A stretch of 64,000 bases of DNA from Rhodococcoides kyotonense (GTDB lineage Bacteria; Actinomycetota; Actinomycetes; Mycobacteriales; Mycobacteriaceae). The stretch covers positions 124,001 through 188,000 of the forward strand of contig NZ_FZOW01000002.1 of NCBI RefSeq assembly GCF_900188125.1. The letters are read 5' to 3'. The translations under genes and the position numbers were made by a program. Position 1 is the first letter of the stretch. Every line of letters begins with the position of its first letter. Positions 57,839 to 64,000 of this stretch are shown here, piece after piece. The notes beneath the pieces are model-generated. The model saw nothing but the letters and a program-made list of their open reading frames with translations. It ran no database searches and was not told the origin of the DNA.

Positions 57839-57907
57839 ACATCTACCAGCATCGTCCTCTAGCAAGGCGTGATCCAACTCACTCCATTAGTCACAAAGGA
57901 CATACCA

Positions 57908-59296
57908 ATGACTACCAGCATCGATGCTGACGGAAACCGCAACCCGGTTCCCGAACCCAAGAAGAAGCGCGACAAGACGCACTGGCTCTACATCGCGGTG
58001 ATCATCGCGGTCGTCGCCGGCGTCATCGTCGGTCTGACGGCGAAGGACTTCGCGTCGGACCTCGCGGTTCTCGGAACGCTGTTCGTCAGCTTGATCAAGA
58101 TGATGATCAGCCCGGTCATCTTCTGCACCATCGTCCTCGGCATCGGCTCGGTCCGAGCAGCGGCCAGCGTCGGCAAGGTCGGTGGCCTGGCACTTGCCTA
58201 TTTCATCGGCATGTCGACGATCGCCCTCGGCATCGGCATGGTCGTCGGCAACCTGATCCAGCCGGGAACCGGTCTGGACATCACGGCCAACGACACAGGC
58301 TTGAAGCTCGCCGATACCGCCCACGAGGCGGGCGGCACGATGGACTTCATCGCCGGCATCATCCCCGAAACCCTCGTATCGTCGCTGACCGCGGGCTCGG
58401 TGCTGCAGACGCTCTTCGTCGCCATTCTCGTCGGCTTCGCACTGCAGGCCATGGGTAAGCAGGGTGAAGGCATCCTCAAGGGTGTCGCGTCGGTGCAGAA
58501 GCTCGTGTTCCGCATCCTCACGATGATCCTGTGGCTCGCCCCGATCGGCGCATTCGGTGCCATCGCAGGCGTCGTCGGCAAGACCGGATTCGACGCAGTC
58601 ATCCAGCTCGGCACGTTGATGCTGGCGTTCTACATCACCTGCTTCATCTTCGTCTTCGGCTTCCTCGGCCTGATCCTGCGCTTCGTGTCCGGATTCTCGA
58701 TCTTCAAGCTGGTCAAGTACCTGGCCCGCGAGTACCTGTTGATCGTCGCTACGTCGTCCTCCGAGTCGGCTCTTCCGCGTCTGATCGCCAAGATGGAGCA
58801 CGTCGGTGTCGAGCGCACCACCGTCGGCATCGTCGTCCCGACGGGCTACTCGTTCAACCTCGACGGCACCGCGATCTACCTGACGATGGCGTCGATCTTC
58901 ATCGCCGACGCCATGAACATGCCGCTGTCGATCCCCGAGCAGTTCTCGTTGCTGCTGTTCATGATCATCGCGTCCAAGGGTGCAGCAGGCGTGTCCGGTG
59001 CAGGCCTGGCGACCCTCGCAGGCGGCCTCTCCAGCCACCGACCCGAGCTGCTCGACGGCGTCGGCCTCATCGTCGGAATCGACCGGTTCATGTCCGAGGC
59101 CCGCGCGGTCACGAACTTCTCCGGCAACGCTGTTGCAACCTTGCTGGTGGGAACGTGGACCAAGACGATCGACGCGTCCCGCGTCAAGACCGTGCTCGAC
59201 GGCGGCCTGCCGTTCGACGAAGAGACCATGGTCGACGACCATCTCCCGGAAGACGACAAGCGGACGTCACTCGAGAAGGAAAACGCGAAAGCGTGA
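57908..59296 (+). CDS. Dicarboxylate/amino acid:cation symporter (DctA/GltP family)
   Basis: Encodes 462 residues from ATG 57908, seven bases after AAAGGA. The DAACS family motifs are clear: ATSSSESALPRLI near residue 290 (serine-rich re-entrant loop), PTGYSFNLDGTAIYLT near 325 and ASKGAAGVSGAGLA near 370. About eight membrane helices and two re-entrant hairpins are expected. With the CitA/DcuS-type system beside it, C4-dicarboxylates (succinate, fumarate, malate) are likely substrates. Confidence 0.93.
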   Translation: MTTSIDADGNRNPVPEPKKKRDKTHWLYIAVIIAVVAGVIVGLTAKDFASDLAVLGTLFVSLIKMMISPVIFCTIVLGIGSVRAAASVGKVGGLALAYFIGMSTIALGIGMVVGNLIQPGTGLDITANDTGLKLADTAHEAGGTMDFIAGIIPETLVSSLTAGSVLQTLFVAILVGFALQAMGKQGEGILKGVASVQKLVFRILTMILWLAPIGAFGAIAGVVGKTGFDAVIQLGTLMLAFYITCFIFVFGFLGLILRFVSGFSIFKLVKYLAREYLLIVATSSSESALPRLIAKMEHVGVERTTVGIVVPTGYSFNLDGTAIYLTMASIFIADAMNMPLSIPEQFSLLLFMIIASKGAAGVSGAGLATLAGGLSSHRPELLDGVGLIVGIDRFMSEARAVTNFSGNAVATLLVGTWTKTIDASRVKTVLDGGLPFDEETMVDDHLPEDDKRTSLEKENAKA

Positions 59297-59412
59297 GACC
59301 TGCCGGGCGCTGCCGAATCCCCCCGGCGCCCGGTTCGGAAAAACAGGTGAACGGCCTCGCTTACAAGCGGGGCCGTTCCCCTTCCCGGCCAACTCACAGG
59401 TAAGTTCGGGTG

Positions 59413-59919
59413 ATGACTGAAGTCCAGAACATCGGGATCACCACGCTGGGCGGTGCGCCCACCTCGCTCGATGAATATGCAGGAAGAGCAGTCCTCGTCG
59501 TTAACGTCGCGTCGATGTGCGGCCTGACACCCCAATACGCCGCTCTCGAAAAGCTGGCGACCGACTACGCGTCGAAGGGCCTCTCGGTGATCGGCATCCC
59601 GTGCAACCAGTTCGGCGGTCAGGAACCCGGCACCGCCGAGGAGATCGAAACCTTCTGCTCCACCACCTACGGCGTCACCTTCCCCATGATGGAGAAGATC
59701 GAGGTCAACGGTGAGAACCGGCATCCGCTGTACGCCGAGCTCACCAAGACCGAGGACGCCGAAGGCGCTGCAGGCGACATCCAGTGGAACTTCGAGAAGT
59801 TCCTGATCTCGCCCGACGGCGTCGTCACCAACCGCTTCCGTCCGCGCACCGAACCGGATGCGCCCGAGGTCCTGGCTGCCATCGACAAGATCCTGCCGAA
59901 GGAAACCATCGCCGTTTAG
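59413..59919 (+). CDS. Glutathione peroxidase family protein (thioredoxin/mycothiol-linked peroxidase)
   Basis: Encodes 168 residues from ATG 59413. The peroxidatic Cys36 is in NVASMCGLTPQY, with Gln in PCNQFGGQEP and Trp-Asn in WNFEKFL completing the catalytic tetrad. As a cysteine (not selenocysteine) enzyme in an organism expected to lack glutathione, it probably uses thioredoxin or mycothiol-linked reduction to remove hydroperoxides. A hairpin follows the stop. Confidence 0.92.
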   Translation: MTEVQNIGITTLGGAPTSLDEYAGRAVLVVNVASMCGLTPQYAALEKLATDYASKGLSVIGIPCNQFGGQEPGTAEEIETFCSTTYGVTFPMMEKIEVNGENRHPLYAELTKTEDAEGAAGDIQWNFEKFLISPDGVVTNRFRPRTEPDAPEVLAAIDKILPKETIAV

Positions 59920-59938
59920 CCAGGCGCCACACGACCGT

Positions 59939-59970
59939 CGAGCCTCGTTCACCCCGGTGTGCGAGGCTCG
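59939..59970 (+). terminator. Hairpin between the peroxidase and DUF2334 genes
   Basis: A perfect nine-base stem, CGAGCCTCG/CGAGGCTCG, encloses a 14-base loop 20 bp after the peroxidase stop and ends four bases before the next start codon. There is no T run. It could terminate the peroxidase transcript or, since it covers the ribosome site of the next gene, restrain its translation. Confidence 0.5.
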
Positions 59971-59974
59971 CGGC

Positions 59975-60673
59975 ATGTCTGGACGACTGATCGTGTCGGT
60001 GAGTGGAATCAGGGACGACACCTGCGAGAACGTCGCGGAATTCGCCCGAGAACTCGACAAGCGTGGCGTCGCGATGTCTCTTCTCGTCGCGCCACGGCTG
60101 AAGGACAAATACCGACTGACGCAGGACGACGCCACGCAGGACTGGCTGCGGAACCGTCGCGATCACGGCGACGCGATCGTGCTGCACGGCTACGACCAGG
60201 CCGCGACGAAGCGTCGACGAGCGGAGTTCGCCACCCTGCCCCGGCACGAGGCCCGGTTGAGACTGATGGCCGCGGACCGCGTCATGGAAGAGATCGGGCT
60301 GCGGACGCGAGTGTTCGCCGCGCCGCGGTGGGTCGCGTCGCCTGGGGCCGTGTCCGCACTGCCCGACGCCGGCTTCCGCATGATCGCCGGTGTGAGCGCA
60401 CTGCACGACCTCGAAACCGGTTCGGTGCAGCGTGGCCGCGTTCTCGGCATCGGAGAAGGATTCAAGACCGAGCCGTGGTGGTGTCGAGCGCTGGTCATCG
60501 GCGCCGGCCGGACGGCCCGCCGAGGTGGCCTGGTCCGATTGGCCGTCAGCGCAAAGCAATTGAGCCGTAGCGGACCACACCAGGCGATGATCGACGCGAT
60601 CGACCTCGCGCTGTACAGCGGAGCTCAGCCCGGCGTGTACGAGCATGTGCGGAGGATCTACAAGGCGGCCTGA
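59975..60673 (+). CDS. DUF2334 protein, polysaccharide deacetylase-like
   Basis: Encodes 232 residues from ATG 59975. It begins with a strand SGRLIVSVSGI and carries VAMSLLVAPRLKDKY, HGDAIVLHGYD near residue 68 (a conserved His in the metal-site region of this deacetylase-like fold) and VFAAPRWVASPGAV near 110. DUF2334 proteins belong to the glycoside hydrolase/deacetylase fold; no activity is established that I know of. No signal peptide is visible. No ribosome site is obvious because the hairpin described above occupies that region. Confidence 0.8.
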   Translation: MSGRLIVSVSGIRDDTCENVAEFARELDKRGVAMSLLVAPRLKDKYRLTQDDATQDWLRNRRDHGDAIVLHGYDQAATKRRRAEFATLPRHEARLRLMAADRVMEEIGLRTRVFAAPRWVASPGAVSALPDAGFRMIAGVSALHDLETGSVQRGRVLGIGEGFKTEPWWCRALVIGAGRTARRGGLVRLAVSAKQLSRSGPHQAMIDAIDLALYSGAQPGVYEHVRRIYKAA

Positions 60674-60684
60674 AGGCGCGAGCG

Positions 60685-60730
60685 CATGTGCACGAAAATA
60701 CATAGAGGGCTATGTATTTTCGTGCACATG
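60685..60730. repeat. Long perfect inverted repeat, copy 4 (likely bidirectional terminator)
   Basis: Arms 60685-60705 and 60710-60730 are perfectly complementary over 21 bases around the loop AGGG (core CATGTGCACGAAAATACATA). It sits between the stop codons of two convergent genes: 11 bp after one stop and 4 bp from the other. It is the most intact member of the family. Confidence 0.9.
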
Positions 60731-60734
60731 GGGA

Positions 60735-61376
60735 CTAGATCTCGACGCTGGTTTCCTCGTCGAACGTGCGGAACTCGGTGTCCGACGCCATGTCCTTGTA
60801 TCGCCCGTAATAGATGCCGCGAGCGTGCTCGGCGACGACGGCCTGGTGGATCGGGAACGCCGCTCGCGGCGCGACCGCGCGCAGGAACTCGACGTTCTCC
60901 GACAGCTTCGACCATGGCGCTGCCGTCGGCAGCGCGAGCACGTCGACCTTCTGTTCCGGGACGAACAGCGAGTCACCCGGGTGCAGGAGTTGCCCTGGAT
61001 TCTCGGGGGTGCCCAGGAGGTAGCCGGTGTTGTCGATCACTGGAAGTTCGGGGTGGATCACCGCGTGCGTACCCCCGACGCCGGTGACTTGAATGCCACC
61101 GACGGTGAAGACGTCGCCGGCGTGCGTGGCCGTCCATCGCTCGCCGAGTTGCGACGTGGTCATCGGGTCCGCGTACAACGCTGCACCCGGATTTCCTTGC
61201 AGCAGAGCAGGAAGTCGTTCGAGATCGACGTGGTCCGGATGCTGATGCGTGATCAGGATCGCATCGAGTCCGGTGATGCCCTCGAAGCCGTGCGAGAAGT
61301 TGCCGGGATCGAAGAGCACCGTCGTGCCGTTCAGTTCTACGAGTACACAGGAATGTCCGAAGTGTGTCAGTCGCAT
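60735..61376 (-). CDS. Metallo-beta-lactamase-fold hydrolase
   Basis: Encodes 213 residues from ATG 61376, giving the beginning [15 protein letters not shown]. The metal-binding motif HQHPDH is near residue 57, and further ligands are likely in [11 protein letters not shown] near 110 and the late FPIHQAV. The fold resembles the UlaG/YtnP-like hydrolases that act on lactones or phosphodiesters; the substrate is unknown. It is divergent from purS with a 90-bp gap and converges on the DUF2334 gene. Confidence 0.87.
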   Translation of the reverse strand: MRLTHFGHSCVLVELNGTTVLFDPGNFSHGFEGITGLDAILITHQHPDHVDLERLPALLQGNPGAALYADPMTTSQLGERWTATHAGDVFTVGGIQVTGVGGTHAVIHPELPVIDNTGYLLGTPENPGQLLHPGDSLFVPEQKVDVLALPTAAPWSKLSENVEFLRAVAPRAAFPIHQAVVAEHARGIYYGRYKDMASDTEFRTFDEETSVEI

Positions 61377-61465
61377 GCGCTCCACAGTATGCGCAGTTTC
61401 GCGACTGCCGCAGGGCCTGCGTAAACTCCCACCTGCCGGTAATTTTCTTTCCAAGGAGCTTCCTC

Positions 61466-61702
61466 GTGGCCCGAGTAGTTGTCGATGTCATGCCCAAGGC
61501 CGAAATTCTCGATCCGCAGGGTCAGGCCATCGCGGGCGCGCTGGGCCGCCTCGGCGTCGCCGGAGTGTCCGACGTGCGTCAGGGCAAGCGTTTCGAGCTC
61601 GAAGTCGACGACAGTGTCGACGACGCCGAGCTCGAGAAGATCGCCGAATCGCTTCTCGCGAACACCGTGATCGAGGACTGGAAGGTCACCCGACTCGCAT
61701 GA
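61466..61702 (+). CDS. purS: Phosphoribosylformylglycinamidine synthase subunit PurS
   Basis: Encodes 78 residues from GTG 61466, seven bases after AAGGAG. The sequence [20 protein letters not shown] (interrupted here), [13 protein letters not shown] and a C-terminal amphipathic helix are typical. PurS bridges PurQ and PurL in the complex that converts FGAR to FGAM. It overlaps purQ by ATGA. purL is not in the window. Confidence 0.95.
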   Translation: MARVVVDVMPKAEILDPQGQAIAGALGRLGVAGVSDVRQGKRFELEVDDSVDDAELEKIAESLLANTVIEDWKVTRLA

Positions 61703-62376
61703 GCGCCCGCATCGGTGTCATTACCTTCCCCGGAACTCTCGACGACGTCGACGCCTCCCGCGCGGTCACCTTGGCAGGCGGCGAGCCCGTCAGCCTGTGG
61801 CACGCCGACGCCGACTTGAAGAATGTCGACGCCATCGTCGTCCCCGGCGGCTTCTCCTACGGTGACTACCTGCGCGCAGGTGCCATCGCCCGGTTCGCGC
61901 CCGTCATGGAGTCCGTCGTCGACGCAGCCAAAGGCGGCATGCCCGTCCTCGGCATCTGCAACGGCTTCCAGGTTCTGTGCGAGGTCGGTCTCCTGCCCGG
62001 CGCCTTGACGCGCAACGAGGGTCTGCATTTCGTGTGCCGCGACCAGTGGCTGAAGGTGGAGAACACCGACACCGCGTGGTCGTCGCGTTACGACAAGAAC
62101 GCCGAGATCCTCATTCCGGTCAAGAACGCCGAGGGCCGCTACCAGGCTCCACAGAACGTGCTCGACGAGCTCGAAGGCGAAGGCCGCGTCGTGTTCCGTT
62201 ACAGCGGGTCCAACCCCAACGGTTCGCAGCGTGAGATCGCCGGAATCAGTTCGGCCGACGGCCGCGTCGTCGGGCTCATGCCGCACCCCGAGCACGCCAC
62301 CGAGCCACTCACCGGCCCGAGCGACGACGGTCTCGGAATCTTCTACTCGGCGCTGGACGCGGTAGTCAACGCATAA
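61699..62376 (+). CDS. purQ: Phosphoribosylformylglycinamidine synthase subunit PurQ (glutaminase)
   Basis: Encodes 225 residues from ATG 61699, overlapping purS. It is a class I glutamine amidotransferase: the nucleophile Cys is in [10 protein letters not shown] near residue 87, and the His-Glu pair is in MPHPEHA near 196. It supplies ammonia to PurL. A long inverted repeat follows its stop. Confidence 0.96.
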   Translation: MSARIGVITFPGTLDDVDASRAVTLAGGEPVSLWHADADLKNVDAIVVPGGFSYGDYLRAGAIARFAPVMESVVDAAKGGMPVLGICNGFQVLCEVGLLPGALTRNEGLHFVCRDQWLKVENTDTAWSSRYDKNAEILIPVKNAEGRYQAPQNVLDELEGEGRVVFRYSGSNPNGSQREIAGISSADGRVVGLMPHPEHATEPLTGPSDDGLGIFYSALDAVVNA

Positions 62377-62381
62377 CCCGT

Positions 62382-62423
62382 CGTGAGTGGAAATGTGTAC
62401 TCACGTATACATTTTCACTCACG
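62382..62423. repeat. Intergenic inverted repeat, copy 5 (likely bidirectional terminator)
   Basis: Arms 62382-62399 and 62406-62423 pair at 16 of 18 positions, with the other two allowing G-U pairs in RNA, around a six-base loop. The sequence family (GTGAGTGGAAATGTGTA) is closest to copy 2. It begins five bases after purQ, and the stop of the convergent gene (62419-62421) is inside its right arm. Confidence 0.8.
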
Positions 62424-63294
62424 AGGGGAGTTCGGCGAGTGTCTGTGCGAACAGTTCTGCGGACGAGCCACCGGTCACCTGGCAGTACTCGGCGTCTCGC
62501 CAGAAGTAGAGCTCAGTCGACAACGGGTTGGGTGTGTTCCTCGCCAGCATCGGCGCGAGACCGGCCATGAGTTCGGCAGCGCGGACGGTGTGGTCGTACT
62601 CCCGTGGCAGGAAGTAGTCGATCTCGTACGCGCTGGGAATCGCGAACAACACCCCGAACGGCGCGTCGCCCAAATGACCCGCGATCAGCGTGGGCATGTC
62701 GGCCACCTTCGACGCCAAGTAGATCGAATCGCCCCGCCACACGTCGATGGCGATGTCGTCCTTGATCAGAGATTCGTGATCGTCGAACACCATCGCCGCG
62801 GTGTTCTCGCGGCCGAATGCCCAGGCAGCGTCGATGTCGCGGTTCTCGAGGAGTTGGTCGTTGACGGTCAACGCAAGGTCGGGGAAGGTCAGGTTGAGTA
62901 CCCGACGCGGTGAGTTCGGCGCGTCGACCAGTGGGTGCGAATAGGTGAAGGCCTCGGGTTTCGGCAGGTTGCCCAGCGGCGCAACTCGCTCACGAAGGCG
63001 CATGTAGAACTCCTCGTCGGGCAAGGCCATCAGCCGATCCAGGTCACTGAGCCGCTGCGATTCCAGCATGGTGGTCACGTGCGCCTCGACGCAGTCGCCC
63101 CAGTGCCAGACCGGAGCGTTCAAGCAGCGGTCGACCAGGTTGTTCAACCCCAGATAGCCGCCCGAATCGAGTCTGAGTGTCAGCTCGTCCACCTTGGTCG
63201 CGTGGGCGCCCCGACGCTTCAGCTCGATCAACACCTTTCTGCGAATGATCGCCACTGTGGTTGCCCTGGATGCTGATTCGGCCACTTCGTTCAT
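62419..63294 (-). CDS. Conserved-looking protein of unknown function
   Basis: Encodes 291 residues from ATG 63294 (MNEVAES). I do not recognise a family. It has no signal peptide or membrane helix and a balanced, globular composition. Visible segments include YLGLNNLVDRCLNAPVWHW near residue 52, LALTVNDQLLENRDIDAAWAF (interrupted here) near 145 and GVLFAIPSAYEIDYFLPREY near 215. It is divergent from the aminopeptidase gene with a 65-bp gap and converges on purQ. Codon and base use look like the neighbours, so it is probably a native lineage gene. Confidence 0.75.
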   Translation of the reverse strand: MNEVAESASRATTVAIIRRKVLIELKRRGAHATKVDELTLRLDSGGYLGLNNLVDRCLNAPVWHWGDCVEAHVTTMLESQRLSDLDRLMALPDEEFYMRLRERVAPLGNLPKPEAFTYSHPLVDAPNSPRRVLNLTFPDLALTVNDQLLENRDIDAAWAFGRENTAAMVFDDHESLIKDDIAIDVWRGDSIYLASKVADMPTLIAGHLGDAPFGVLFAIPSAYEIDYFLPREYDHTVRAAELMAGLAPMLARNTPNPLSTELYFWRDAEYCQVTGGSSAELFAQTLAELPS

Positions 63295-63359
63295 GATGTC
63301 CCCCCGGTTGTCTCTGGCTCCTTGGTCTGTTCGACGCGGCGGCTGCCACAATGGTTCCC

Positions 63360-64000
63360 ATGCCTTCCACTGCTTCTGCTGCCGGTCTGTGCAACTTCGT
63401 CGACGTCTCCCCGTCGCCCTTCCACGTGTGTCGGACGGTGTCCGTGCAGTTGGAAGAGGCCGGATTCGTTCGCGTGGAGGAGACGGATGCGTGGCCTACC
63501 GAGCCGGGAAAGTACTACCTGATCCGCGGCGGATCCCTCGTCGCCTGGAGTACCGAGCACGACCGGTCGGGTCGTTCCGCAGGCTCCGCTCCTGCAGGCC
63601 CTTTCCGGATCGTCGGCGGTCACACCGACAGCCCCAACCTGCGGGTCAAGCAGAACCCGGATCTGGAATCCGCAGGCTGGCAAATGGTCGGACTCGAACC
63701 GTACGGCGGCGCGTGGCTGAATTCCTGGCTCGACCGAGATCTCGGAATCTCGGGAAGGTTGAGCGTTCGCGACGGTAGTGCGCTGCGTGAGGTGCTCGTG
63801 AAGGTCGACGAACCGATTCTCAGGGTTCCGCAGTTGGCGATCCACCTGTCCGAGGACCGCAAGGGCGTCACGCTCGATCCGCAGCGACACGTCAATGCCA
63901 TTTGGGGAGTGGGCAATTCACCGCGCTCGTTCATTTCGTACGTGGCCGAGCGTGAAGGCGTCGACCCGAAGGCAATTCTCGGGTGGGAACTCATGACGCA
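63360..64000 (+). CDS. M18-family aspartyl aminopeptidase (partial, runs off the window)
   Basis: The first 213 codons are visible, from ATG 63360 (63351 is an in-frame alternative). It begins with [11 protein letters not shown], typical of M18 peptidases, and has the first metal-binding motif [15 protein letters not shown] (His-x-Asp) near residue 85, then [18 protein letters not shown] (interrupted here) near 118. These cytosolic zinc enzymes remove N-terminal Asp/Glu or other residues. Between AWS and FRIVG the protein has an extra Ser/Gly/Ala-rich stretch encoded by a 27-bp dispersed repeat, in frame. Confidence 0.92.
   Translation, partial: MPSTASAAGLCNFVDVSPSPFHVCRTVSVQLEEAGFVRVEETDAWPTEPGKYYLIRGGSLVAWSTEHDRSGRSAGSAPAGPFRIVGGHTDSPNLRVKQNPDLESAGWQMVGLEPYGGAWLNSWLDRDLGISGRLSVRDGSALREVLVKVDEPILRVPQLAIHLSEDRKGVTLDPQRHVNAIWGVGNSPRSFISYVAEREGVDPKAILGWELMT
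63569..63595 (+). repeat. 27-bp dispersed repeat, copy 2 (inside the aminopeptidase gene)
   Basis: Identical at 26 of 27 bases to 50223-50249. It lies in frame in the M18 aminopeptidase gene and encodes the segment GRSAGSAPA just before the first metal motif. Its length is a multiple of three, so the reading frame is kept. The inner GCAGG...CCTGC hairpin is conserved. Confidence 0.75.

Noticed and set aside
60685-60730. Palindrome as an attachment site or rho-independent terminator with U tract
   Set aside because: No integrase or duplicated flank is present, and there is no T run after either arm; a repeat with possible terminator function is the safer call.
1-64000. tRNA, rRNA, CRISPR array, insertion sequence or prophage
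   Set aside because: No cloverleaf, repeat-spacer pattern, transposase or integrase motif was recognised by reading; a scanner would be needed to exclude small RNAs.

Overview
The window is high-GC (mid-60s percent by eye), densely coded DNA. It carries ATGA/GTGA-coupled operons, many GTG starts, IdeR-type iron boxes and a GlxR/CRP-type site. Together with purB, purC, purS and purQ in one neighbourhood and a catechol/hydroxamate NRPS siderophore locus, this points to a mycolic-acid actinobacterium of the Nocardiaceae, most likely Rhodococcus. That assignment is an inference from gene content; no rRNA, tRNA, CRISPR array or insertion sequence was recognised, and no gap between genes exceeds about 210 bp.

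Layout. (1) 1-14.3 kb is a catabolic or uptake island. It has four paralogous NtaA/SnaA/DszA-type FMN-dependent (LLM) monooxygenases, a complete Dpp/Opp-type ABC importer (two ATPases, two permeases, a Tat-type lipoprotein binding protein), two proteins that are UTRA domains without a DNA-binding domain, one GntR-UTRA regulator and a PLP aminotransferase. No flavin reductase was seen. (2) 14.3-18.9 kb is housekeeping: threonine aldolase, a TetR regulator, purB, a HAD phosphatase and a HIT protein. (3) 18.9-51 kb is the siderophore locus. It opens with a FecCD-FecCD-FecE importer under an iron box, then DHB biosynthesis genes (dhbA, dhbC) read leftward. Divergent from these, an operon of about 23 kb encodes an ornithine N-hydroxylase, a heterodimeric ABC exporter, an isochorismatase without a carrier domain, a DHB-AMP ligase, a 4149-residue NRPS, a ferric-siderophore binding lipoprotein, a stand-alone aryl carrier protein and a siderophore-interacting reductase fused to a methyltransferase-like domain. 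It is followed by an HTH-type protein, a truncated AMP-ligase-like protein, a second siderophore-interacting reductase and a FetB-like permease. (4) 51-64 kb holds an MFS exporter, purC, oligopeptidase B, a CitA/CitB-type two-component system divergent from a C4-dicarboxylate symporter, glutathione peroxidase, a DUF2334 protein, an MBL-fold hydrolase, purS-purQ, an unknown gene and the start of an M18 aminopeptidase.

How the genes fit together. DhbC, isochorismatase and DhbA make 2,3-dihydroxybenzoate (DHB). DhbE would load it on the free-standing ArCP. The NRPS reads C-A-T-E-C-T-C-A-T-C-A-T, and its pocket residues predict a basic residue (epimerised to D), glycine and N5-hydroxyornithine, the last supplied by the N-hydroxylase. 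This matches the heterobactin class of DHB-Arg-Gly-hydroxyornithine siderophores. There is no thioesterase, which fits release by cyclisation of hydroxyornithine. The exporter pair would secrete the product. The lipoprotein plus FecCD/FecE would recover the ferric complex, and the two SIP reductases would free the iron.

Most notable oddities: a second NRPS module with no adenylation domain; an exporter whose two ATPase halves are degenerate in complementary motifs so that exactly one canonical ATP site remains; the SIP-methyltransferase fusion; HTH-less UTRA proteins; a family of long inverted repeats placed between convergent genes and overlapping their stop codons (50-62 kb); and a 27-bp repeat found once inside one of those palindromes and once in frame inside the aminopeptidase gene.
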